From positions 126,381,893 through 126,445,892 of the forward strand of contig CM035806.1 in NCBI GenBank assembly GCA_020466095.1: a stretch of DNA of 64,000 nt, in the 5' to 3' direction. A program made the position numbers and the translations under genes. This DNA is from Chlorops oryzae. Lineage: Eukaryota > Arthropoda > Insecta > Diptera > Chloropidae. Positions 1-11,435 of this stretch are shown piece by piece. Every line of letters begins with the position of its first letter. Position 1 is the first letter of the stretch. The notes beneath the pieces were generated by a model. It was given only the letters and a program-made list of their open reading frames with translations. It searched no databases and was not told the DNA's origin.

Positions 1-960
1 GTCCATCGATGATAGCTTCATTGACATATATTTTGTCCGGCCGTCTTTTTATTTCTTTCTCGCTTTTTTTTTATCTTTACGTTCGATTATCCAACGAACT
101 AAAAACGATCAACAATCAACGGCTGACATCCGACGAACAATGGGCAACGATCGGGCCTGTAGTATAACCGTCAAACGTGCAGCCAAATTGTGGTCATAAG
201 TGACGCCATTTATCGGCAGTAAAGGCTCCAAGGCTCCCCAAGTTCAGGGCAAAAACATTAAACATTTACAACAATATCAACAACAACAACAACAACAACA
301 ACGGAGAAACAAACAACCAAAAAAAGAAACTGCGAGTTCGAGTTTATCTTCTCGGACGTGATTTGCTACTTGCCTCCAACCATGCCGACCTTTGTATACT
401 TATCATCGTAACCATCACCATTACCATAATCGTCATCATTAGCATCATCATCATCGTCAACATTAATGCGATGCGGTGCTGTGCGGCGCGGTGCGGTGCC
501 TGGCGAATTTTGCTGCCGTACAAAGGAATTAAAACATCTTAAGAGCTAAATGCTTCAAAATCAATGTGCGGCTTGTCAAAAGAGCCTCCCATTAATATGT
601 AGGAACTGACTCGTCTGCGATTTTCCCTCCATGTTATTGATGCATGTGATCAAGGGAGTTGTTTTTGTTTTTATCTTTGAGCCTTCGGCGACTCCAACCT
701 CTCTCATAGTCACCGAAACTTTCTGAACGACCACTAAGTATATGCCTCTTTTCCCTTCTCTTCTATTTTTTTTTCCGAAACTTCCCAAAAGCGCTGTCGC
801 TTGGATTATCAGCGCGACTAGAAATAAATCCCTTTAATAATACCTCTCTACCGATCACTGATGGAGACATACAAAGATTCGTAAAAATAATACAAAACTT
901 GGAACTGAAAGGTGCATTAGCCAGCCCGACAGACAGGCATACAGACAAAGGAAGGAAAAA
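1..960. other. No gene seen; scattered simple repeats
   Basis: I recognise no gene here. There is a short CAA run near 279-301, a CAT/ATC-rich stretch near 412-470, and a GCGGTGC-type run near 475-500. The open frames are short and A/T-driven. Confidence 0.6.
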
Positions 961-2224
961 AAAAATATATGAATTCAAAAAAAAAAAAAAAAATAAAAAA
1001 TAAGACGAAAACACTTGAAGTCGATTTGAAAGGGGGATTTGGTGGGAAACTTGTCCAAATGCGATTGAAAAGACAAACTCTTGAGTGTAGGGCATTTTTT
1101 TTTTTTGGGGGGGGGGGGCATTTGGTTCGACGTCAATGTCTGCGCCTGTGCCTACCATTTCGATTGATAGCCGAAGTTAGGACTTTTCCTTCGAATGCTT
1201 TTCCTTTACCGATTGATGGGAGGCATTGTTTATTTATTTATTTATTTTTTGAATTTTTTTTTGCAATAATACAATTTTCTTTTAAATTTTCGTAAAAGTT
1301 TTCGACCGTTAAAGCGCACCGCTGTAATAATTAGCATGGGAAATCGAGTGAAGAAAAATTACGAAACATATCGCGAAGCTGTCAAAGAAGCATTTCAGCA
1401 TTGAATATCAATTAATCGATGTTTTCTTTTCTGTTTCTTTTCCCCATTTTTCTTTTTAAATTTATTTTTGATTTCATGTTTTAAACATGAAACATGTTTT
1501 GTTGTTAAACAAAACAAAAAGAAGCAACATGCACTTTCCCCAAACGCTTCTGTCTCCCACCGGTCCGGTCCGACTATCTATCTCTGTTTAAGGTTATGTT
1601 TGAATAACATCGTGTAAGACCGACGGCCGCGCACAGAATCTGCATACGAATGAGCAGCACAGGCAGGAAATCAGTGCTGCCAACAAGTGGGGAAAAACAC
1701 GAAAAAAGGCATTGTTTCATCAAATCAACCCGCAACATGAACAATGAGAGTCGGGAGTTTTTTTTTTTTTGTTTTTTTTTACTCAAATTTCCTTCAAGGT
1801 GCTTCTTCTCTAACACCTTTCGCACACAGCTTTCTATGGCGATAAGCATTTTACAAATACAAAAAAAAAGGATTGACACGATTGCAACCCTGGTTTATCG
1901 ATGGTATCATCGCAGCTTTTTCGCTAGTGGCTTTAGGTATAACCAAATAAAAATATAAAAAAAAATAATAGAAAATGCAAAAATTATGTTTGAAAATTTC
2001 CAAAATGCTCAGGAGCACAATTGGGGCTACCGCTCTCTTGTGTGTTTCATAATGGCACTTTTTTTCCGATGCTACCCAGCCGGAAATTTCACTACTTCTC
2101 CAGTACTTCCGAAGTGGTGAAAATTCATACTGCGACTATTCGCATTACCAACCCTTATTTCTAATAAATTTTGTTAGGAGATGGCCGCTATGTTCAGTAC
2201 TTCAAAATTCATGTGTAAAAGGAG
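961..2224. other. No gene seen; homopolymer-rich spacer
   Basis: No gene recognised. A T-run directly followed by a G-run lies near 1095-1120, and T-runs recur near 1235-1262 and 1760-1780. A small hairpin (TTTCACTACTTC against GAAGTGGTGAAA) lies near 2086-2121. Open frames are low-complexity K/F-rich artefacts. Confidence 0.55.
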
Positions 2225-2730
2225 TTTATGACCCTAATTCGCGTGAAAACTTCATTTGAGAAAAGAGCACATGCTAGCTGGCTGAAATGGATTCAACGTG
2301 CATGATTATTTCATTTGAAAATAGATTATATGATCCTAATACAAATGAAAATTTCATTTGAAAAAAGTAAACGCTACTGGGATCTCGGAGGGAAAGAAAC
2401 AGAAATATTTTTTAATTTTAAATTTTTAAATTTTGTATTTCCATTTCGGTTGAAAACACTTCATTGAATATGTTATAATATAGAGGTAGCTCATTACATA
2501 AAACGTTACCGATTCTATCACAATTGTTTAGTTTTAAATGCACTTCAATGAAAAGCATAAGTGAATTTAACTTGCTCAAAAAATGTGTAAATCATAGCAG
2601 ACATTTTGAAAATATGCAAAACACTGTTTTCATGAAAATTGCATAAGATCTACATTGAAAAAAGGAGTAATCAACTATTTTTCGAATGAAAATGTCGTTT
2701 GAAGAAGGATCTCATGTAACGAGCTCTTGC
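2225..2730. repeat. Degenerate direct repeats (CATTTGAAAA motif)
   Basis: Two imperfect copies of a block (a 'ga(c/t)cctaat' motif followed by 'catttga(g/a)aaaag') lie about 95 bp apart around 2230-2275 and 2325-2370. Weaker relatives follow to about 2710. This looks like an old short tandem duplication. I do not recognise the family. Confidence 0.3.
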
Positions 2731-2948
2731 TTCCATGAAATTTTCACTAGAAAATCATTCGAAACAGCACCAATCGGTCTCTTTACAAATGAATTCTTCA
2801 ATACTTCTGCATCGATGATTTTGTCACGCATGCGATAAAATCCGACTGGGTAACGATGATATGATGGGAAAACTATAAAATTCATAATGGCAAGAAGAAA
2901 AAAACAAAAACTTACAGAAAAATTTACAAAAATCTTAGAAGGAAAAAA

Positions 2949-3862
2949 ACAACTAAGAAAGCCTAAGTCAGTCAAGCCCGACTTCGATAAACCCAGCGTC
3001 CCGGCAATATTGACGAACCACGTTTTGCACTCAAATAATAACAAATAAATAACACGTAATGCCAACAATTTTATACATTGTCCCAACAATTTCGTTGGTG
3101 AAATCGTTCCCAATAATTTAAATTATTCTAAAAAAAAAATGGAAGTTCTTGAAACAGCAAGAAAAGTTCTTCCCATGACCACAGAAATTGGTTTGAAATG
3201 ATGCAAAAATTCTTTCAATAACATTGTCTCAAAAATGTAAAGTTCTTGAGAAATTTTTTTTAGTGTGCCTTTCCGAACGGAAGCTACCAGAAAACTTAGC
3301 TACGCCATTTACTTCGGAAGTTACGAAAAATCTCCAATTGTTGACGTGGCAGTAGGTGGATATCGCTCATTTTCATGTAGGATCGTACTCGGGTCCCTAC
3401 ATACCTGTGTGTTGTCGATTTTTGATGCCATTGGTCCAGCCGTTTGGCAGGAGATCGGACCATAGACGGACGAACGGACGGACATGTCTAAATCGATTCG
3501 GTTTTCGCTCCTGGTGAAGAATATATATCGCACCCTTGCTAATAAATCGGCACAATTCAAAATTTCGCTTTTCTCGAAAATCATTCAATCTCTCTTGAAA
3601 CTTAGAAGAAATAATATTTTTTCTAAACTTATATTACTCTCAATCGACTGCTGCACGAGTCAATATAAGCGTCAATTTATTAGGTGTTACGTTTCTTACA
3701 AAAAAATGAAATCGAACATAAAATAATGCATTAAAAAAATTTTGAATTGTGCCGATTTATTAGCAAGGGTGCGATATGCTTGTTCATATCTATGGATTTT
3801 AGTTCTAGCTGTTACAAGATCCGCACAAAACTAATATACCCTGCTCACGGTGGGTATAAAAA
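2949..3862 (-). mobile_element. DINE-like helentron-derived element, type A copy 1 (decayed, interrupted)
   Basis: The 3' end at left carries the degenerate AAGTCAG/CCGACTT hairpin block and the ACCCAGCGTCCCGG boundary. The 5' end at right is the TATACCC-type terminus (minus strand). Conserved blocks include the 'gagatcggacc' segment, a short GGAC microsatellite and the TGTTACAAGATCCGCACAAA block. The middle lacks most of the 127-bp internal units and has unrelated sequence at roughly 3036-3262. A separate TA-flanked MITE (3528-3774) sits in the 5' half. It is more diverged than the copies at 6.3 and 12.3 kb, so probably older. No coding capacity. Confidence 0.75.
3528..3774. mobile_element. 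TA-flanked MITE with TCGCACCC termini, copy 1
   Basis: A 247-bp element whose ends match as inverted repeats for about 35 bp, beginning TCGCACCCTTGCTAATAAAT on the left and its complement on the right. It is flanked by TA on both sides, consistent with a Tc1/mariner-type TA duplication. It is inserted in the type A DINE-like element, next to the 'aagaatata' block. Copies also occur at 10006-10252 and 19718-19967. Confidence 0.75.
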
Positions 3863-4333
3863 TTCAAAAAAAAAATAAACACTTATCTCAAATTGCTCAT
3901 CCTCACGTAGCCTGACTGTCCAGCATGCAAGTGCAAACAATAACAACAACAACAAACAATTGAGGAAAAAAAATGTTGTTTCCCTCTTTTGGCTACAAAT
4001 GTCAAGGGTGCATCTCGATGGCAATTTGTCATGACAACAAACAAAACCGAAACAAGCAAATAAAAGAAAATAAAAAGAAAAAATCAAAATCAAAAGAAAA
4101 AGAAAAGAGGGGGAGTCAGTCCTCCACTATGGTCTTTGCAACGGGCGAACATCGCGCAATAATTCAACAGCCCGCATTGTCACAGCGCAAGCAAACCCCA
4201 AGACAAAACCCATTGCAAAGCTCTTGAGAAAAAAAAAACAGCCAGCAGCAACGTGCAACATGACAACAGAGTTGCATTAAAGGACAGACTATTGGAAGTT
4301 ACTGGCAGCACTAAAAAATTATATACATCCATA
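3863..4333. other. No gene seen; A-rich spacer
   Basis: K/N-rich frames come from poly-A runs such as the AAAGAAAA repeats near 4065-4105. Nothing else recognised. Confidence 0.55.
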
Positions 4334-4946
4334 CACTGAGCGAACTTAACCATGATTTTTTAAAAGGGCGTATTGTTATTCACAGTCCTTTTGATTTTCG
4401 AGCAGAACAAAATATTTGAACATAAAAATTGTTTAGTCAACAACATTTTTGGTTGATTTGCAAGAAAATGTGTTTAATTACTTTTAATTGCGTTGTGCAT
4501 AATTCTCATTTGTTTTATAAAATAGGACATAAAAGATATTTATGCATCTTAGAACTTTTTAAGCATTTCGGATGCAATCACACGACAACGAAGTGACAAA
4601 ATCGGGAGAAGTCCACCCGATGGCTATTTTTGGGGTTATGTTCAGCAGAGGGCTCTGTGGCCATTTACTTTGAACTTGAAATAAATTTGTTCCAATGTTA
4701 CTTTAAAAAATTATCTTGTCTTTTTATTTTTGTCGGTGTTTGGTTCAACAATTTCAATTTAATTGCATTTATGAAAATTATCATGTCAATTCAACTTGAA
4801 ATATAGTTGATTCAGAAGGAAAAATCGTTATTTTTTCCAACAAGAAAAATTGTTAAAATTAAAAATATTCCTTATTGAAGCTGAAGCCGTTTTGTATGTT
4901 TTCCTTTTTGAATTAACCAATTTTCTGGTTGACTTTTTTCTCAGTG
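4334..4946 (+). mobile_element. CACTGAG-ended MITE, copy 1
   Basis: A 613-bp element starting CACTGAGCGAAC and ending with the complement of CACTGAGAAAAAAGTCAACC, with TA next to both ends. The only strict inverted repeat is about 7 bp. It is supported as a unit because a second copy at 42656-43283, in opposite orientation, has the same two boundaries and the same interior (for example TCAGCAGAGGGCTCTGTGGC). The superfamily is unclear: TA flanks suggest Tc1/mariner, while CACTG termini recall CACTA-type elements. Confidence 0.65.
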
Positions 4947-6308
4947 TATATGCGTTTATATTTTAAAATATTTTTCCACTTTTCTTTTATTGAAATTGAT
5001 CTGCCATGGCATGCGGCGGAGGTCCTCCAGCATAATCTTTAAGGCAACAAAGATTTACCCATTCAACTGACAAATCCCGAAGGCTTTTTAACCTCATGTT
5101 CACACCCGCACAGTCATTGACGAAGTGGTCGTTGCAAAAATACATACGCATCGTTCATTTATGTACTTCGAGGCTATCATTTCTAAAAAAAAAACACAAT
5201 TTTTGAGTTAATAACAGGGAAATATTCGGTGTATCGTGCCTCAGATTGTGTAAAAGTTTCGTATCAATACTAAGTATACTCTCTTGTACATATGAAAAGT
5301 GAATAATGTCTGTTTTTTCAACAATTCGCATGAATTGAAAACTTTTTTTTAAAATTATTTTACAAAATTACAACCTATATTACCGATATTTAGTAATGGA
5401 GAGTTGTAAACATTAAACGCCTTTTTCTCGAAATCGATTTTTTGGAGATATGACATCTTTGAAGTAAATGAGCGATATGTATGACGGGATGGGACCAAAT
5501 CCGGTTATAAGGGTAATTTGATAATTCTATAAGCTCTTTATAAGAGAAAAGGTTTTTGTGGGAACTCGTTTTAAAAGAAAATTGCTGTTTGTTGAATATC
5601 CACTAAATAGTTATCTTTTGCCAAATAAAATACGTCTTTCTTACCATGCCAACCAACGAAGAAGTACATATGTACTACGAAAATTGCACGATCACCTGAT
5701 TTACAATTATTTAGGATAAGTAGATGTTTGAAGTTTTGATTTTCAGGTTCTGAGTGCCCGATTCAGAATGAAGAAAGTTCAATGAAAATGATCTTATGCA
5801 AGCAATCGTGAAAGTATCCTAAATGATATGTACCTGGGTACATTCAATTAGCTGTCGTCATCCGTGTTAGCACATAAAATAACCGGAATATATATATGTA
5901 TATATGAAAATAAATCCATTTAATGAAAATGGATTCAATAATCGGTATTAAAATTAATCGAATCAATTCTCGAAAGAATCGATTGTTCAATGTTTTCCCA
6001 TTTCCCCATTAGTTCATCACTAGTGGTTTGTAGGAGCAAAAATGGAAATTATGTCACCGAATTGATGATTTCCAACAAAAAACCAACCAAAAACAAAAAT
6101 TGGTGTCTGTAAAGTCAATTTACGGACGATAGTTTTACGTCATAACGTCATAAAAAAACACTCGTTATGTACATAATATGGACCATTCAAGTTCACGTAC
6201 GCTATTTTCGACGATCTCTATTAGATTTATTAATTTAAAAGTTAGAAATAGAAAATAAGTCTCATTTTGTAATTTATTTGGCGATTTTTAATATGAGTAT
6301 AAAATAAA
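4947..6308. other. No gene seen; AT-rich spacer
   Basis: I find no convincing exon, RNA gene or bounded repeat. A region near 5925-6035 has TAATCGATT-type motifs and a 'ccccattagttcatcactagt' block that could be one end of an old hAT-like element, but I could not find a matching opposite end. Confidence 0.45.
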
Positions 6309-7341
6309 ACAAGTAAGAAAGCTAAAGTCGGTCAAGCCCGACTTTGAAATACCCAGCGTCCCGACGTTATGAGCGCACTATGTTTTGCTCTCTTTTTATG
6401 GGCGTGGCAGTGGGCGGGCCAAATAAATTTTTTTCCTACACCTTTCATTCGCCTTGGTGAACTTATGTTGCGAGTTTGAAGCTTCTATGCCTTTTACTTC
6501 GGAAGTTACAAAAATTCTCCATTTTTGGGCGTGGCAGTGGGCGGGCTACATAAATTTTTGTTCCTACACCTTTCATTTGCCTTTGTCAACCTATGTTGTG
6601 ATTTTGAAGCTTTTACGCCTTTTACCTCGGAAGTTACGAAAAATCTTCATTTGTGGGCGTGGCAGTAGGCGAGCCACATAAAATTTTTTCCTACACCTTT
6701 CATTCGCCTTGGTCAACCTATGTTGCGAATTTGAAGCTTCTACGCTTTTTACTTCGGAAGTTACGAAAAATCTCCATTTGTGGGCGTGGCAGTGGGCGGG
6801 CCACATAAATTTTTTTTCTACACCTTTCATTCGCCTTGGTCAGCCTATGTTGCGAATTTGAAGCTTCTACGCCTTTTACTTCACAAGCTACCATAAGCCC
6901 TTATTTGTGGGCTTATTTGTGGGCGTGGCTCACGAAGGGCGGCGTCCAGTTTTTTCCAGGATATGCCTTTTTCGTAGTTTACCAGCACAACAAATATCAA
7001 TGGAATGTGTTGAGTTTTTCGCAAGTTACAAGCATTTTACTGAAAACACATTATATTCATTTGTGGGCGTGGCAGTGGGCAGATGTCTCCCATTTTTACT
7101 TAGGATCATACTCGGATCCCGATATACCTGTGTGCCAAATTTCGACTTGATTGGTCTAGACGTTTCGGAGGAGATCCGACCACGGACGGACGGACAGACG
7201 GACAGACGGACATGTCTAAATCGATTCAGTTTTTGATCCTGATCATTTCTATATATATTTTTCTATATCTCCGGAGCTTAGTTCTCCCTGTTACAAGATT
7301 CGCACAAAACTAATATACCCCGCTTACGCTGGGTATAAAAA
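6309..7341 (-). mobile_element. DINE-like helentron-derived element, type A copy 2
   Basis: Complete-looking copy. The left end has ACAAGTAAGAAAGC, then a hairpin with arms AAAGTCGG (6324-6331) and CCGACTTT (6338-6345). The right end is the complement of TTTTTATACCCAGCGTAAGC. Inside are four tandem units starting at GGGCGTGGCAGTGGGCGGGC (about 6400, 6527, 6655 and 6782; period 127-128 bp), a block ending in GAGATCCGACC, and a GGACGGACAGAC microsatellite near 7180-7210. Drosophila DINE-1/INE-1 share this architecture: TATACCC 5' end, GTCC/GTCT microsatellite, and a 3' hairpin close to a CTTGT end. Non-autonomous: the open frames are translations of the tandem units. Confidence 0.85.
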
Positions 7342-7683
7342 CACAATTGCAGCATGTTGTTGCTGCACAAACGGAAAAACAAGAAAATTCAAATGAACTG
7401 GTGACAATTTACATCTCATAATTGGCATATTCGTACGCACTGTGATCGTTCATTCAATCGATTCGTCCGGCGTTTGCGCATGCGTATGCATCGATGTTAT
7501 ATGGAATTTTCATCATATCGTTTGTTGGCCAAATTCGCCTGTTAGTATATGTGTTTGTGAGTTGTGTGTGTGTGTGTGCATTGAGTAGCAATTGCGCACT
7601 GACAAGAAGCAATTTTCAAGTCAATTTGTATAAATCTACTCGAAAAATGGTGCTTTTGTTTTGATTGAACGTGTAAAGCAAAC
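7342..7683. other. No gene seen
   Basis: A short TG run lies at about 7563-7580. Nothing else recognised. Confidence 0.5.
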
Positions 7684-8441
7684 CCGACACGGTACTGAAT
7701 TCAGTACTGAACGCTATATGTGTATTAGTGAAATAGATGTGTATGCGTCTCACTTACAACGAGGGAAGCGATTCAGTACGCAAAATCCAAATCGTTTTGA
7801 TTTTGCGTACTGAATGGCTGAATTAAGTAACGCGTATGCGCGACATACTGAATTCAGTAACTGAATTCATTTGAGAGAAAATTTTACGGCGAGACGACGT
7901 GATGGCGGACAACGATGATAAATCATTTATTTTGGAATTCATTGAATTTTACCGTGGTTTACCTGCGCTGTGGGATATAAAAACTTATTTTATGTATATA
8001 GTTTTTAAATTATTTTTTTAGTTTATTGAAAACTTAAATTAATTTTTTTATTTTCTTAAAAACAAAAAAATACTGAATTAATTTTTTTTTATTTTCTTAA
8101 AAACCTATGAAGAATGTTTTTGATTTTTTTTAAAAATAAAAATTAATTTTTAAAAACGAACAAAATTAATGACTAAACAATTGACTTGAACGTGTCTAAA
8201 AAACAATGGATCTAAATCACAATGTTATTTCGAATTTTCATCATTATTCGTTTTAATGGCACTACAACATCGCCTGTTATATAATGTATTTTGTCGCTGT
8301 GTTGTGTGAAATGTCGTCTGCACTCGTTGCATGAGATAGCAATTGCGACAATAAAGTATAGCTAAATTTCAAGTAACGTGTCGACGCAAACATACTGAAC
8401 ACGTACGTATGAATTCAGTAGGCTATTCAGTACCGTGTCGG
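7684..8441. mobile_element. Inverted-repeat element with CCGACACGG ends
   Basis: The left end CCGACACGGTACTGAAT is matched by its exact complement at the right end (ATTCAGTACCGTGTCGG). The motif TACTGAATTCAG and variants recur subterminally near 7692-7710, 7771-7815 and 7848-7870. There is a perfect 17-bp hairpin at 7771-7787/7799-7815. The interior is A/T-rich with no coding capacity. I could not identify a target duplication, so the superfamily is open. Confidence 0.6.
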
Positions 8442-8973
8442 TTCGCTTAATACCGGCGATCGCGACCAGTTTGGTGACAGGTACAAACATGTCTGTCTGT
8501 CTGCAAGTGTATCTTTCCGTCCGTTCGTTCGTATTTTTATGATTTTAACGATCTCAATGATGTATATTGCTGACAATAATTGACACTTGTGCAGCTCGGA
8601 TGTTGTAATATTCCATCCGAGTTGTTAATAGATTTTGTTTAAAAATTGTTCCCGTCAACGGAGATTGAAGGTAATAAACAAAACAAAACACCAAAAAACT
8701 CTCAAGTATACGACGGCGTAAGGCTTTCATATAACACACCCTAACTTTAACCCAAATCAGTCAGTCGTAACGCCTAACATATTCAAACGGTTAAGGGATA
8801 AACTTGAATTTCGAAAAACCAAAATATTGCTTTAACATTTTTTTTTATAGGCTTATTTTTCTTTTGTTGCCAACCGCAAATCTAAGCACCCATGCTACGT
8901 ATTCACCATCGACTATATTTGTTTCATCTTTTCAGGCAACTTTGTTTGCCGATATTAGAAAAGAGTTACTGGA
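8442..8973. other. No gene seen
   Basis: A short GTCT run near 8490-8510 and GTTC/CGTT repeats near 8520-8533. No exon recognised. Confidence 0.5.
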
Positions 8974-9440
8974 TCCCTTAGGTTAGGTAAGGTTGAACTG
9001 GTTGGTCCTTAAGACCGAGCATAGACCACATGGGTCCCTATCTTTGACATTGCATGTTAACGTGTTATTGGAGAGAGTTTCTTTTTAACCTTGGAACATG
9101 TTTCCAAATGCTTTAGATTTCTTCGCGAAGTTTAAGATCGTTGATATATTTTGTTCAGCCATACATTGTATACCCGATCCCTTATATAACAGCAATATTC
9201 ATACCGCTATCCGATTGTTTGATAGGATAGTTCGTTGGTCGTTGCTTTTTGCAAATTTTCCCTCGGAGATTTTCGAAAATATCACCACTTCTAGTTCTCT
9301 TTTAATGATGAATGTGATACTTCATTTTTGCATAGATAGATCCATCTAAATATATCTTCATTAGCTGGACGGATTTATAAAAGGGCTTCTAGCAGACTTT
9401 GTGAAAAAATTTTTGCCGGCCTGGCCATAATAGGTGCAAT
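8974..9440 (+). repeat. Possible dispersed fly repeat (TTAGGTTAGG...GAACTGG type)
   Basis: The block starting at GGTTAGGTAAGGTTGAACTG, followed by a 'gaccgagcatagaccacatgggtccc' segment, resembles a dispersed repeat I recall from fly genomes. That is memory, not a search result. The boundaries are uncertain and no second copy exists in this window. Confidence 0.3.
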
Positions 9441-10005
9441 CGCACGAGCTATTAAAAATGGAAAAATATTCAATTCGCACAAATGGTAACTCTTTTATGC
9501 GATTCGATGTGTCTTTTGGTGGTAATTTCCGCCGAAAAGACGATTATTCGGGGGTGTCATGGATTTTCCAGTAGTTGTCGGAATCGATTTTTTGAAATCG
9601 CCAAAAATTTCTTTTGGGTGTGCCATTTTCAATTTGAACATTTTTATACCCGACACACACTCTGTTTAGGGTATTTTGCGATTGTGTGGTAATGCGTAAC
9701 ACCTAGAACCAGTCGAGATACCATACAAAACATATTATATATAGAAATGATTAGCGTCACCCGGAGATTCTATTTAGCCATGTCCTTCCTTATGGAAGGA
9801 GTTGAGCTATCTGCACGAAATTTGGTGTGCGTATTGCCACGGACATGATTAAGAACATGTTCGAGAATGGACCAGATTGAACCATTTTTATGGGTACCTC
9901 CAGTTCAAGGGTCTGTTGGGTCTGAAAATCACGAAAACTGCCCTAAAACCTAAAATTTCCATGATATTTCGATGATGGCGTGGCAAAAGAGCGTTTTTCG
10001 ATATA

Positions 10006-10252
10006 TCGCACCCTTGCTAATAAGTCGGCACAATTCAAAATTTTTTAAATCAATTTTTTTATGTTCGATTGCATTTTTCTTTAAGAAACCCAACACCTAG
10101 AAAATTAACGCTTATATTGACTGATGCAGCAGTCGATTGAGAGTAATATAAGTTTAGGTAAAATATTATTTCTCCTTAGTTTTAAGAGAAATTTAATGAT
10201 TTTCGAGAAATGCGAAATTTTGAAATGTGCCGATTTAGTAGCAAGGATGCGA
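10006..10252. mobile_element. TA-flanked MITE with TCGCACCC termini, copy 2
   Basis: 247 bp, the same length and ends as the copy at 3528-3774, with TA on both sides. It is inserted in the type B element just after GGCAAAAGAGCGTTTTTCGA. The two copies are in opposite orientation and still alignable along their length, including the TATTACTCTCAATCGACTGC core. Confidence 0.75.
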
Positions 10253-10457
10253 TATGTCTGTTACATCTAAAACAGAGACCTCCACGCCATAGAAAAATTT
10301 TTCTCGCTCACTTCACACGTATGCCTTACGCTCTTTCTTTAGTCGGTAGCAATCGCCCGACGAAAACACTTCGAGCGGATCTGCGCAACTTTTTTTTTAA
10401 AAACACTTAAAAAATATTTTATCAAAATGGAATGCAAAGCCTACTTTATGATCCCAA

Positions 10458-10775
10458 ATGCTTTTGAGAACATGCTTTGGGGTTATATGTGGGAAGTCAT
10501 TTAAAACAAGGAATGAATCGTTTTTAAGAAAACATGTTGAAAGTCAACATTCTGAGTTCAAAAAAATCCATGGCGTGGAAAGGGAAAAGGTTTTTAAAGA
10601 TAAAAAAGAATCTGTATTGCAAAAATTTAAACTGTGGATTTCAAGAATCGAAGAAATAAAAAATGTAAAAGTAGCTAAAATAAAACAAAATGATTTGAAA
10701 ATGTCTTTGTCTAACTTAATTTCGTATGATATTATCAAATATGGTAGACCTTTTTCAGATGGAAAATTTTATTGA
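10458..10775 (+). pseudogene. hAT-like transposase N-terminal fragment
   Basis: A 105-residue open frame whose first ~35 residues contain Cys pairs followed by FLRKHVESQH, which looks like a BED-type zinc finger (Cys...Cys...His...His). Its end, ISYDIIKYGRPFSDGKF, resembles the conserved segment that follows the BED finger in hAT transposases of the ZBED5/SCAND3-like group ('grPF.dgeF'). A stop comes directly after, so at most the N-terminal fifth of a transposase is present. There is no DDE catalytic region. The first cysteines are spaced Cx4C rather than the usual Cx2C, so the start of the frame may be frameshifted. It lies inside the type B element between the TCGCACCC MITE and the resumption of type B sequence at about 10850. 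Family assignment is from motif resemblance only. Confidence 0.45.
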
Positions 10776-11435
10776 GCGCACGCAATTAGTGTTGAAATTT
10801 TTTTCAGCGCATTCGCTCTCTTGCTCACTAACACAAATGCCTTTCCCTTTTTGGAGATGCCTGATCTAAAATTATCGTTGGACTTGAACGAAAGTTGGCA
10901 TTTATGCTTCCTGCATAGTCATAAACATCCTCTCCAAAAGTGATCGGTCCATTAATAGGGGTACCGCTAGTATTAGGGTCTGTCACAAAAATCCCAAAAA
11001 CTATCCCAAAATCGGAGTTTTTCGAATTATTTTGATCAAATTTGGAATAAAAGCTTGTATTTAAGCCTCCGATTAGAATTCCGAAAAATTGGAAAAGTGG
11101 GCGTGGCAAAGGGGCGGTTTTCATAAAGAAATTAAACAAAAGTCGGTATATGGGGCCCCTATGGCCTTAAACAACTCCTGATATTAAAAATTATTTAAAG
11201 ATGTGTGTCTGTGTCGGGTATTCCTATTGTCAGGCTCGCCTGACTATAACACCCTTAATTATTATTTTCATTTTTTTTTAACTTTTAAACAGCGCAATTG
11301 CTGCTTGTGGCAGTAAATGGAATTATTACTTTCGAATTGGATGAAGATTTTTCAAGAATTCTGATACGCAATCCTTCCAGCCTGTCCACGTATTTATGTA
11401 CAATGCATGTACTACATGCCATGTAGGAATGTCGA

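Larger units (their letters stand above)
9641..11258 (+). mobile_element. DINE-like helentron-derived element, type B copy 1 (twice invaded)
   Basis: The left terminus TTTTTATACCCGACACACAC is the type B 5' end. The right part carries the type B hairpin GTCAGGC-TC-GCCTGAC near 11229-11244 and 'tataacaccctta', but the final CTTGT is degraded. Between them are the type B body blocks (for example GACTTGAACGAAAGTTGGCA near 10882). The body is interrupted by the TCGCACCC MITE (10006-10252) and by about 600 bp containing a hAT-like coding fragment. Order inferred: type B element first, insertions later. Confidence 0.8.
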
